Source: JAIVGZ01 sp964552205 (GTDB taxonomy: Bacteria; Pseudomonadota; Gammaproteobacteria; Natronospirales; JAIVGZ01). Taken from it: 64,000 nt of DNA. This document shows positions 1 to 6,238 of this stretch, piece after piece (position 1 is the first letter of the stretch; each line of letters begins with the position of its first letter). A program made the position numbers and the translations under genes. The notes under the pieces are model-generated. The model made no database searches. It was not told where the DNA came from and saw nothing but the letters and a program-made list of their open reading frames with translations. Location of the stretch: assembly GCA_964552205.1 (NCBI GenBank), contig CAZKFT010000001.1:1-64000 (forward strand), written 5' to 3'.

Positions 1-525
1 CCGACTTCGGCAGCTCCGAATCCGGTGTCATGTGATATTGCCACCGTCGCACGGCTTGACGCTGAAGCTGCCTATATTGAGCTTGCAGGCATGCCGGGTG
101 GCCCGGATCCGGGTGCTGGCAGCCTTGCGGGCCTTACGCTTGCCCCAGGTGTCTACACCGCGGGCGGTGGTTCCTTCATCATCGAAGGTGCCGACCTCAC
201 GCTTGATGCGCAAGGTGATCCTAACGCCACTTGGGTATTCCAGATGGCAACGACGCTGACGGTCGGTGGTCCGGGTGCAGCCGCACCTCAGAGCATCATT
301 CTGACCAACGGCGCACAGTCCAAAAACATCTTTTGGCAGGTTGGCAGTGCTGCAACTATCAATGCCGGCGGCGGTGGGACTATGGAGGGCACCATCATCT
401 CGCAAGCTGGCGTGGCTTTCTCCACTGCAGGCAATGTCGACATCGTGACCCTGAACGGCAGGGCGCTGTCACTCGGTGCCTCGGTGACGCTGGTCGATAC
501 CGTCATCAACGTACCGGGACCATAA
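1..525 (+). CDS. DUF3494 ice-binding-like protein, 5' end cut by window
   Basis: The frame is open from base 1 to the TAA at 523-525, so only the last 174 residues are seen and the start lies outside the window. The visible part is Gly/Ala/Thr-rich with the repetitive beta-solenoid texture of the DUF3494 (ice-binding-like) family: a segment rich in LAPGVYTAGG and ATWVFQM motifs, then SKNIFWQVGSAATI and MEGTIISQAGVAFS. Proteins of this family are secreted and either bind ice or act as surface adhesin modules; nothing here separates the two roles. No sorting signal or membrane anchor is seen at its C-terminus. The next gene starts 17 bases later, so it probably belongs to one operon with the OmpA-type protein, the sortase and the LPxTA protein. 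The family call is from recognised motifs, not a search. Confidence 0.82.
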   Translation, partial: PTSAAPNPVSCDIATVARLDAEAAYIELAGMPGGPDPGAGSLAGLTLAPGVYTAGGGSFIIEGADLTLDAQGDPNATWVFQMATTLTVGGPGAAAPQSIILTNGAQSKNIFWQVGSAATINAGGGGTMEGTIISQAGVAFSTAGNVDIVTLNGRALSLGASVTLVDTVINVPGP

Positions 526-542
526 GGGTGAGGAATTCAACA

Positions 543-2009
543 ATGGAAGCGAAAATGAAAAACACGAAACTCAGAACGGCAGTCCAACTGGTCCTGGTTG
601 CAGCAATCGCAAGCCCAACGGCTTTCGCCGATGACTCTTACTGGTACTTGGGGCTGGGGATTGGCGCTGCCAAGGGCACCATCGACAACGACCGTGTCAT
701 CGGTGGCCTGCTCGATGCGGGATTCACCACGACCTCCCTGTTCAACGATACGCGCGAAAACGCAGGAAAGGCTTTCGGTGGGTATCAGTTCAATCGGAAC
801 TTTGCGGTTGAGGGTGGGTACTACGACCTCGGCGGCTACTCGTTCACGGCAACTACAGCGCCACCCGGCACCTTGTTCGGCTATACGCGTTTGACAGGAA
901 TCAACTTGGATCTCATCGGCTTCATTCCGGTGACCGAGAGGTTCTCGATTTTCGGGCGCGCCGGAGCGGCTCGCACTGAAGGCGACGCAATGCTCCAGGG
1001 CACAGGCGCCGTGAATGTGCTGAATGCCAGTCCGAGTGAGCGTGGAACAAATCTGAAGGTCGGTCTTGGCTTGCAGTATCACTTCACAGATTACTTTACG
1101 GCCAGAGTCGAAACCGAGCGCTACCGTGTCAATGATGGACTCGGCAACAAGGGTGACATAGATGTTGTGTCCTTGGATGTCATCTATCGCTTCGGGCAGC
1201 GGGCGGCGCCGGTTGTTGCCCGACCAGTGCCGGTTGCACCTGCACCGACTCCGGTTGCACCGCCTGCACCAGCACCTGTCCCGACCGAGCAATACTGTGG
1301 GACGTTGGATATCAACTTCGACATCAACAAGCACGATATCCAGCTCGCGGATCACGAGAAGCTGCGCGCGATTGCTGAGTTCCTGCGGCAGTTCCCGACG
1401 GTGAGCGGTGTCATTGCAGGACATACCGACAATGTCGGTACCGCAGAGTCCAACATGAGATTGTCACAGCGTCGTGCAGACAGCGTGGTGGCTCATCTGG
1501 TCAGTGTCCATGGAATCGCGTCATCCCGCTTGCGTGCAGTCGGCTACGGCGAGTCTCGCCCTGTTGCGGACAACGCAACCCAGAGTGGCATGCGGCAAAA
1601 CCGTCGCATTGAGGCTGATTTCGCCTGTGCCACTGGTGTAAGGGGCATCGAGCTCCACCAGGCCAGAGAAACCATTCCGCTCGAAATCGAGTTTGCGGTA
1701 GATAGCGCAGCCATTGATGCAAGACATCATGATGGTCTACGTCGGGTAGCGGACTTCCTGAAGGCCAACCCGGAAGTGCGTACAAGCATCGAAGGGCACG
1801 GCGCAAATGGCACCGCTGAACGCTCGATGGAAATGTCACGCCTTCGCGCACAGGCTGTAGCCAATTACCTGGTGGAAACTTTGGGAATAGCAAGGTCAAG
1901 GGTGTCGACCGAAGCCTTCGGCGAGACACGCCGAGATGCCTACAACACCAGTGCCAGCGGCCGTCAGGACAATCGCCGGGTAAGTGTCATTCTGGTCTAC
2001 CCGAGATAA
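543..2009 (+). CDS. OmpA-family outer-membrane protein with two tandem OmpA domains
   Basis: 488 residues. Start ATG 543 was chosen because GAGGA lies 8 bases upstream and a signal peptide follows (cleavage likely after AFA, residue 29). An OmpA-type beta-barrel spans about 30-220, then a Pro/Ala/Val linker at 223-247. A first OmpA-like peptidoglycan-binding domain (253-360) keeps the binding residues D296 (in GHTDN) and R311. A second OmpA-like domain (377-488) keeps R435, but the Asp is replaced (GHGAN, A421). Known members sit in the outer membrane and hold peptidoglycan non-covalently through the D/R pair. The duplicated, partly degenerate second domain is unusual. It lies 3 bases before the sortase gene, so a shared envelope role with the sortase is likely by inference. 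A longer upstream reading of the same frame overlaps the DUF3494 gene and lacks a signal peptide. Confidence 0.9.
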   Translation: MEAKMKNTKLRTAVQLVLVAAIASPTAFADDSYWYLGLGIGAAKGTIDNDRVIGGLLDAGFTTTSLFNDTRENAGKAFGGYQFNRNFAVEGGYYDLGGYSFTATTAPPGTLFGYTRLTGINLDLIGFIPVTERFSIFGRAGAARTEGDAMLQGTGAVNVLNASPSERGTNLKVGLGLQYHFTDYFTARVETERYRVNDGLGNKGDIDVVSLDVIYRFGQRAAPVVARPVPVAPAPTPVAPPAPAPVPTEQYCGTLDINFDINKHDIQLADHEKLRAIAEFLRQFPTVSGVIAGHTDNVGTAESNMRLSQRRADSVVAHLVSVHGIASSRLRAVGYGESRPVADNATQSGMRQNRRIEADFACATGVRGIELHQARETIPLEIEFAVDSAAIDARHHDGLRRVADFLKANPEVRTSIEGHGANGTAERSMEMSRLRAQAVANYLVETLGIARSRVSTEAFGETRRDAYNTSASGRQDNRRVSVILVYPR

Positions 2010-2012
2010 GTC

Positions 2013-2612
2013 ATGGGCGTCACTCGAGGTAGGGTGATAGAAGTCGGGTTGTGGGTGGCCAGTATCGTCCTAATCGGATTCTACTGTGCGGCTGTCGCGT
2101 ACGGGGACATCGAGCGACGGGATGCCATCGCCACATTCAGTGCAACCCACCAGTCGCCCGACATGGGCGCCTGGTCGGAAGCCAGGATTGATGCCCACGC
2201 ACGCACCGAGGGTTCGGAGGGCGACCCGGTCGCCTTGCTGAGAATCGCAAGTGTTGGCCTGGAAGTCCCGGTGTACATGGACAGCACCGAGCGCAATCTG
2301 AATCGCGGCGCTGGGCTGATTGAGGGTACTGCATTGCCTGGAGAAGCAGGCAATGTCGGTATCGCCGCCCACCGGGATGGCTACTTCCGGGCGCTACGTT
2401 CGGTCGCCATTGGGGATGTCCTTGAACTGGACAGTCCTTCCCAGGCGAATCGATACCGTGTGGTCAGCACTTTTGTCGTCGATCCCACTGCCGTCTGGAC
2501 ACTCGACCCTGCCGAAGTTTCAACCGTCACCCTGGTGACTTGCTACCCATTCTACTTTGTGGGGTCTGCACCGCAGCGCTACATCGTGAGAGCGGTTCTA
2601 TTATCTGACTGA
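2013..2612 (+). CDS. Class D-type sortase
   Basis: 199 residues. An N-terminal membrane helix (about 9-30) is followed by a periplasmic sortase domain. The catalytic triad is visible: H120 in GIAAHRDGYF, C177 in TLVTCYPF, and R189 in APQRYIVRA. The TLVTCYPFYFVGSAPQRY block is characteristic of class D sortases. Sortases are transpeptidases that cut an LPxTG-like signal and join the protein to an amine acceptor; they are common in Gram-positives and uncommon in Proteobacteria. It follows the OmpA gene by 3 bases and is followed 10 bases later by a protein ending in an LPATA sorting signal, which is the obvious candidate substrate. The acceptor in a Gram-negative envelope cannot be read from the sequence. 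Confidence 0.93.
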   Translation: MGVTRGRVIEVGLWVASIVLIGFYCAAVAYGDIERRDAIATFSATHQSPDMGAWSEARIDAHARTEGSEGDPVALLRIASVGLEVPVYMDSTERNLNRGAGLIEGTALPGEAGNVGIAAHRDGYFRALRSVAIGDVLELDSPSQANRYRVVSTFVVDPTAVWTLDPAEVSTVTLVTCYPFYFVGSAPQRYIVRAVLLSD

Positions 2613-2622
2613 GGAGTAGTAC

Positions 2623-3255
2623 ATGAAAGCCAAGATGACACTTGCAGTAATTGGTGTATCGCTTGCCGGATTCGCGATGGCACAGCAGCCGCTGGATACA
2701 GCGTCGCTTGATGACACTGAAGTCAACCGCGCCAGTTGTGCGGCCGTTCGTTGGCATGCCGATATGCTCGCCAAGTATCCCCGGGCTGCTGAGGCGTGCC
2801 ACGAGGTCATTATGTCCGGCAGTGAACGATGGGCTCGTTTCGAGACCGTGTTCCAAAACGTGAACAACGATGGATCTGTTGATTCAAACTTCCGCGATCG
2901 CAACGGTCGCAACATGGGTAGTGCCACTATCATGCCGGCGTACGGGCAGACCGTAGCCATTGATGGTCGCGACTATCGCTTCGCTGAGCTCCGCAGAGGC
3001 CAGGTGTTGAATGTTTATGTGCCTGAAGGCATGTACGCGTTCGCGATGCAGCCGGGCGCACCTACCGAACAGCGCGCACAGATTGTGCGATTCTCACCTG
3101 ATACTGTGCCCGCGCAGACAACGGCTGCAACTACAACCCGCATGACCGCATCCAGACTGCCGGCTACAGCGGGACCGCTTCCGTTCATTGCTATAGGTGG
3201 TTTACTGGCCTTGATGGGCGGCTTGGGGATGTCAATCCGTAGACGCCTTGGCTAG
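2623..3255 (+). CDS. Secreted protein with LPxTA-type C-terminal sorting signal (putative sortase substrate)
   Basis: 210 residues. Strong RBS GAGGAG and ATG at 2623. Signal peptide about 1-20 (cleavage after FAMA). The mature part has two cysteines (C39, C59) that could form a disulfide. A Thr/Pro-rich spacer (about 160-178) leads to LPATA at 179-183, then a hydrophobic helix (about 187-204) and a positive RRR tail: the three-part architecture of a sortase sorting signal. I recognise no family for the body of the protein (residues 21-160). Immediate linkage to the class D sortase supports a substrate-enzyme pair. Its TAG stop shares bases with the stop of the convergent regulator gene at CTAG 3252-3255. 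Confidence 0.85.
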   Translation: MKAKMTLAVIGVSLAGFAMAQQPLDTASLDDTEVNRASCAAVRWHADMLAKYPRAAEACHEVIMSGSERWARFETVFQNVNNDGSVDSNFRDRNGRNMGSATIMPAYGQTVAIDGRDYRFAELRRGQVLNVYVPEGMYAFAMQPGAPTEQRAQIVRFSPDTVPAQTTAATTTRMTASRLPATAGPLPFIAIGGLLALMGGLGMSIRRRLG

Positions 3256-3929
3256 TGAGCCAGGGGTGTGAAGCAGGCGCAGGTCGCGCCTTCCAGGCCA
3301 GCGCGGGACACGATTGACACCTTGCCGCGGGAGTAGGTAATCAAGCCCTGTCGTTGCAAGCTGCCAGCGGCAATCGTTACCGCGCTGCGCTGGACACCCA
3401 GCATGTTTGCCAAGAACTGGTGGGTGAGTTGTAGTGTGCTCGAGTGGGCACGGTCCTGACTCATCAGTAGCCAGCGAGCTAGGCGTGGCTCCAGCTCGTG
3501 GAAGGTATTGCAGGTGGCGGACTGCACCAGCTGACCGAACTCCCCGTGCAGACTGCGGCCCATCATGGATCGCAAGGCGGCGTTGGACATCAGCAGTTGG
3601 CACATACCTGAAGTGGGAACGCGAAACGCTTCGCCCGCGCCCTGGACCACGCCTCGTACCAACGCAGATTTCATGCCCAAGACCATGCTTGCGCCCAACA
3701 TGCCCTCATCCCCGATGATCCCGAGCTCGATGGCCTCGTGGCCTGGCAGGGGCGCCAGTAGCGAGACGAAGCTGGTCAGGGGAAACCACGCATGGGAGAA
3801 ATCGTGTGAGGGCTCGCAAAGAATCTGGCCGAACTCGAGGTCTACGCGTTCGCCTATTTCGGCCAAGCTTGTCTGCAGGGTGCGCGGGAGCGCGTCGAGT
3901 AGCTGATTGCCTTTTGGGATGGACTTCAT
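3252..3929 (-). CDS. Crp/Fnr-type transcriptional regulator (first of three)
   Basis: 225 residues: an N-terminal cyclic-nucleotide-binding-type beta-roll (about 15-130, with the GDEGMLG motif) and a C-terminal winged HTH (about 155-215, with LTHQFLANMLGVQRSAVT). The N-terminal cysteine cluster of oxygen-sensing FNR is absent, and the signal it senses is unknown. The C-terminus has the CAC motif shared with its neighbours. It is the most diverged of the three regulators here; its helix preceding the HTH lacks the CNRHH motif of the other two. It lies 40 bases downstream of the second regulator, so it may be co-transcribed with it. Its stop is interlocked with that of the LPxTA protein gene. 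Confidence 0.88.
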   Translation of the reverse strand: MKSIPKGNQLLDALPRTLQTSLAEIGERVDLEFGQILCEPSHDFSHAWFPLTSFVSLLAPLPGHEAIELGIIGDEGMLGASMVLGMKSALVRGVVQGAGEAFRVPTSGMCQLLMSNAALRSMMGRSLHGEFGQLVQSATCNTFHELEPRLARWLLMSQDRAHSSTLQLTHQFLANMLGVQRSAVTIAAGSLQRQGLITYSRGKVSIVSRAGLEGATCACFTPLAH

Positions 3930-3946
3930 CAGTCCAGTATGTGGGC

Positions 3947-3955
3947 CTTGATTGG
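3947..3955 (-). promoter_or_regulatory. Shared 9-mer CCAATCAAG upstream of first regulator
   Basis: On the minus strand CCAATCAAG lies 18 bases before the start codon of the first Crp/Fnr gene. The same 9-mer occurs 26 bases before the third regulator gene (5487-5495). Here it sits inside GGGCC-AATCAA-GGCCC, an inverted repeat with 5-base arms. A regulatory role is a guess from repetition and position only. Confidence 0.25.
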
Positions 3956-3969
3956 CCCGTTACCGTCCG

Positions 3970-4689
3970 CTAGCGCACCAACGGAAGTAATCGGTCTGTC
4001 TCCGTTTTCACCACCTCGTAGCACTCGCAGCTCAAGGACTCAAGCTGCTTGCGGTCGAGGACTTCGATGTGCCCGCGTTTGTACTCGATGGCGCCCAATC
4101 TCTGCAGCTTGCCGGCCGCTTCTGTCACGCCCTCTCTACGGACCCCAAGCATGTTCGCGATGAGCTCCTGGGTCATGGTGAGCTTGTTGCTGGGTAGGCG
4201 GTCCAGCGAGAGCAGAATCCAGCGGCAGAGTTGCTGGTCTATGGTGTGGTGGCGATTGCAGACGGCTGTCTGGGCCATCTGGGTGATGAGTGCCTGAGTA
4301 TAGCGCAGCATCAGCAAACGAAGATTCCGGTCCTCGTTGTTGAATTCCTTCTTCAACTGGGTGGCAAGCATGCGGTAGCACGAGCCAGCGCTCTGGACGA
4401 TGGCTCGGCTTGGCGTGCTGTCGCCGCCCATGAAGACGGCGATGCCGACTATTCCCTCGTTTCCCACCACGGAAATCTCCGCCGAGGAACCGTTCTCCAT
4501 GACATACAGGAGCGAGACGATTGAATCGGTCGGAAAATACACATACCGCATCGCATCCCCTGACTCGTACAGCACGCTGCCCAATGGCAGGTCAGTCAGT
4601 TCAAGGTGTGGCTGGATGCGCGCGAGTGCCTCGTCAGACAGGGCCCGAAGTAGATGATTGTCCTTAAGTTTTGGTTTGGCATTGACCAT
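3970..4689 (-). CDS. Crp/Fnr-type transcriptional regulator (second of three)
   Basis: 239 residues with a cNMP-binding-like N-terminal domain (about 20-140, VVGNEGIVGIAVFMGG) and a C-terminal winged HTH (about 170-230, LTMTQELIANMLGVRREGVTEAA). It closely resembles the third regulator at 4754-5461: both have AVCNRHH, QQLCRWILLSLDRLP and C-terminal CECY, which points to a recent duplication. No FNR-type N-terminal Fe-S cysteine cluster is present. ATG 4689 is the first good start in frame. A 16-bp palindrome of Crp/Fnr size lies 34 bases upstream and recurs before the third regulator, which suggests auto- or cross-regulation. No ligand can be inferred. Confidence 0.9.
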   Translation of the reverse strand: MVNAKPKLKDNHLLRALSDEALARIQPHLELTDLPLGSVLYESGDAMRYVYFPTDSIVSLLYVMENGSSAEISVVGNEGIVGIAVFMGGDSTPSRAIVQSAGSCYRMLATQLKKEFNNEDRNLRLLMLRYTQALITQMAQTAVCNRHHTIDQQLCRWILLSLDRLPSNKLTMTQELIANMLGVRREGVTEAAGKLQRLGAIEYKRGHIEVLDRKQLESLSCECYEVVKTETDRLLPLVR

Positions 4690-4722
4690 GGGGCCGATTT
4701 TACGCCGTTCCCTTGGAAGATA

Positions 4723-4738
4723 TGTGCGGTATCGAACA
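4723..4738. promoter_or_regulatory. Putative Crp/Fnr-type operator, copy 1
   Basis: TGTGCG-GTAT-CGAACA is an imperfect palindrome: 6-base arms with 5 of 6 complementary, and a 4-base centre, the size of an FNR/CRP site. It lies 34 bases upstream of the second regulator gene. A close copy lies at 5529-5544; read on the minus strand both contain TATGTTCG-x-TA-x-CGCAC. The binding factor is inferred from context only. Confidence 0.45.
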
Positions 4739-4753
4739 TAGATATCATATTGA

Positions 4754-5461
4754 TTAAGACAACAATCGGTCGGTTTCAGTCCTGACGACCTGATAACACT
4801 CGCAGGCCAGGCGCTCCAGCCTTGGCCGGTCCAGCACCGTGATATGCCCGCGGTGGTACTCGATGACGCCCAGTTCTTGCAGCTTAATCGCGGCCTCTGT
4901 CACTCCCTCGCGCCGCACCCCCAGCATGTTGGCAATCAGCTCCTGAGTCATGGTCAGTTGGTTGGTCGGCAGGCGGTCCAGCGACAGCAGAATCCAACGG
5001 CAGAGTTGCTGGTCGATGCTGTGGTGACGGTTGCAGACCGCAGTCTGTGCTATCTGGGTAATCAAGGCTTGGGTGAAACGCAACAGCAGCGTGCGCAGCT
5101 CGCCGCTTTCGTGTTCGATTTCCGCCTTGAATGTCGCAGCCCGAACGCGATACGCATCGCCCGCACTCTGGATGAGCGCGCGACTAGGCATGCTGTTGCC
5201 GCCCATGAATACAGCGATCCCGAGCATGCCTTCATTGCCGATGATGGAGATCTCCGCAGTGTGTCCGTCTTCCATCACGTTAATCTGAGACACGATGCAG
5301 TCAATCGGGAAATAGACCCAGCGCATGGTGTCGCCGGGCTCGTAAATGACCTTTCCCAGCGAGAGAGAAACGCGTTTTAGGTGCGGGGCAAGCCGGGCGA
5401 ACGCCTCGGTCGGGAGTGCGGCAAGCAGCTTGTTCCCTTGGGTTTTTCGTGGAGTCGGCAT
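4754..5461 (-). CDS. Crp/Fnr-type transcriptional regulator (third of three)
   Basis: 235 residues from ATG 5461 (MPTPRKTQGNKLL), chosen to match the N-terminus of its paralogue; the frame could extend to 5545, but that would overlap the operator-like palindrome. A cNMP-binding-like domain (about 20-140, IGNEGMLGIAVFMGG) is followed by a winged HTH (LTMTQELIANMLGVRREGVTEAA), identical in the recognition region to the second regulator, so the two may read the same sites. The C-terminal CECYQVVRTETDRLL matches the second copy's tail. Divergent from the small membrane-protein genes beginning at 5595, with the shared 16-bp palindrome between them. Confidence 0.9.
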   Translation of the reverse strand: MPTPRKTQGNKLLAALPTEAFARLAPHLKRVSLSLGKVIYEPGDTMRWVYFPIDCIVSQINVMEDGHTAEISIIGNEGMLGIAVFMGGNSMPSRALIQSAGDAYRVRAATFKAEIEHESGELRTLLLRFTQALITQIAQTAVCNRHHSIDQQLCRWILLSLDRLPTNQLTMTQELIANMLGVRREGVTEAAIKLQELGVIEYHRGHITVLDRPRLERLACECYQVVRTETDRLLS

Positions 5462-5481
5462 CCCGGGCCACCCCGTATAGA

Positions 5482-5495
5482 CCAATCTTGATTGG
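5482..5495. promoter_or_regulatory. Perfect inverted repeat upstream of third regulator
   Basis: CCAATC-TT-GATTGG has perfect 6-base arms and a 2-base centre, 21 bases upstream of the third regulator's ATG. It contains the 9-mer also seen before the first regulator. Function unproven. Confidence 0.3.
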
Positions 5496-5528
5496 AAAGG
5501 TAATCCTTTCCTGCCGCCGGGTCCAGAT

Positions 5529-5544
5529 GGTGCGATAACGAACA
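5529..5544. promoter_or_regulatory. Putative Crp/Fnr-type operator, copy 2
   Basis: GGTGCG-ATAA-CGAACA is the second copy of the motif at 4723-4738. It sits in the divergent intergenic region, 68 bases from the third regulator's start and 51 bases before the lmo0937-type gene, so it could serve either direction. Confidence 0.42.
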
Positions 5545-5594
5545 TACAGCGCAGGCACTACATGGTCCAATGTTTCCAACAACGAGGTGATCAA

Positions 5595-5744
5595 ATGTTA
5601 GAAACCATTGCAGTCATTCTAATCATCCTGTGGCTCTTGGGACTGCTTACGTCCTACACCATGGGCGGCGTCATCCATATCCTGCTGGTCATCGCGGTAG
5701 TCATCATTCTGATCCGCCTTATCCGTGGCCGACGCGTTCTTTAG
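5595..5744 (+). CDS. lmo0937-family small membrane protein
   Basis: 49 residues starting MLETIAVILIILW, with two hydrophobic helices (about 3-22 and 25-43) and a positive RLIRGRR end. This matches the pattern of the lmo0937 family of tiny membrane proteins, whose function is unknown and which are often found near envelope-stress genes. ATG 5595 was chosen over an earlier in-frame start because GAGGTGA lies directly upstream at the right spacing. It is followed 9 bases later by another small membrane protein and is divergent from the Crp/Fnr cluster. Confidence 0.8.
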   Translation: MLETIAVILIILWLLGLLTSYTMGGVIHILLVIAVVIILIRLIRGRRVL

Positions 5745-5753
5745 GAGAGGCTC

Positions 5754-5975
5754 ATGAGCGCAATCAAAATTGTCGCAATCGTCCTGATTGTCGGTGGCGT
5801 CCTGGCATTGGTGTACGGGGGATTCACCTATACCGAGGATACGCACGATGTATCGCTCGGGTCTCTGGAAATCTCGGTAGAGGACAAGCGGCGGGTCAAC
5901 GTGCCCATCTGGGCGGGTGTCCTGGGTATCGCCTTGGGTGGCGGGCTCCTGCTGTTTGGTGGCGGTAGGCGCTAG
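5754..5975 (+). CDS. Small two-helix membrane protein
   Basis: 73 residues with two hydrophobic segments (about 4-24 and 50-69), separated by a polar stretch rich in acidic residues, and an RBS AGGAGAGG just upstream of ATG 5754. It resembles DUF3185-type small proteins, but I am not certain of the family. Probably co-transcribed with the lmo0937-type gene. The 263 bases that follow (5976-6238) show no convincing gene or terminator. Confidence 0.7.
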   Translation: MSAIKIVAIVLIVGGVLALVYGGFTYTEDTHDVSLGSLEISVEDKRRVNVPIWAGVLGIALGGGLLLFGGGRR

Positions 5976-6238
5976 ACAGACTGTTTTGGCCGTATCATCT
6001 ACCCGTTGCTTTTGTGGCCAAATGATTGGAGCCGAGGGCACCTTTGGCCGGTCCTGCTGCTTACGGGTTTCGAGTCCTATCCTTGGAGCCATAGCTTGCT
6101 GATGGTGCTGGTCTGGGCGGTCGCCGGCCTCGGGTTGCGGAACTCCATCCCGGCAACGCTCCCCACCCCCGCCGAATGTCACTGCCATGTTCCCCGACCA
6201 TTCGGCGATGCCTTTCGACGGAAAACGGCGGGTACGGC

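Noticed and set aside
231..542. Longer reading of the OmpA frame starting inside the DUF3494 gene
   Set aside because: The extra residues have no similarity or signal peptide; the ATG at 543 has a good RBS and a clear signal sequence.
3252..5461. FNR-type oxygen sensors
   Set aside because: The N-terminal cysteine cluster needed for the 4Fe-4S centre is absent in all three regulators.
5976..6238. Small gene or terminator in the 263-base gap
   Set aside because: Short open frames there lack an RBS and family features, and no stem with a T-run was found.
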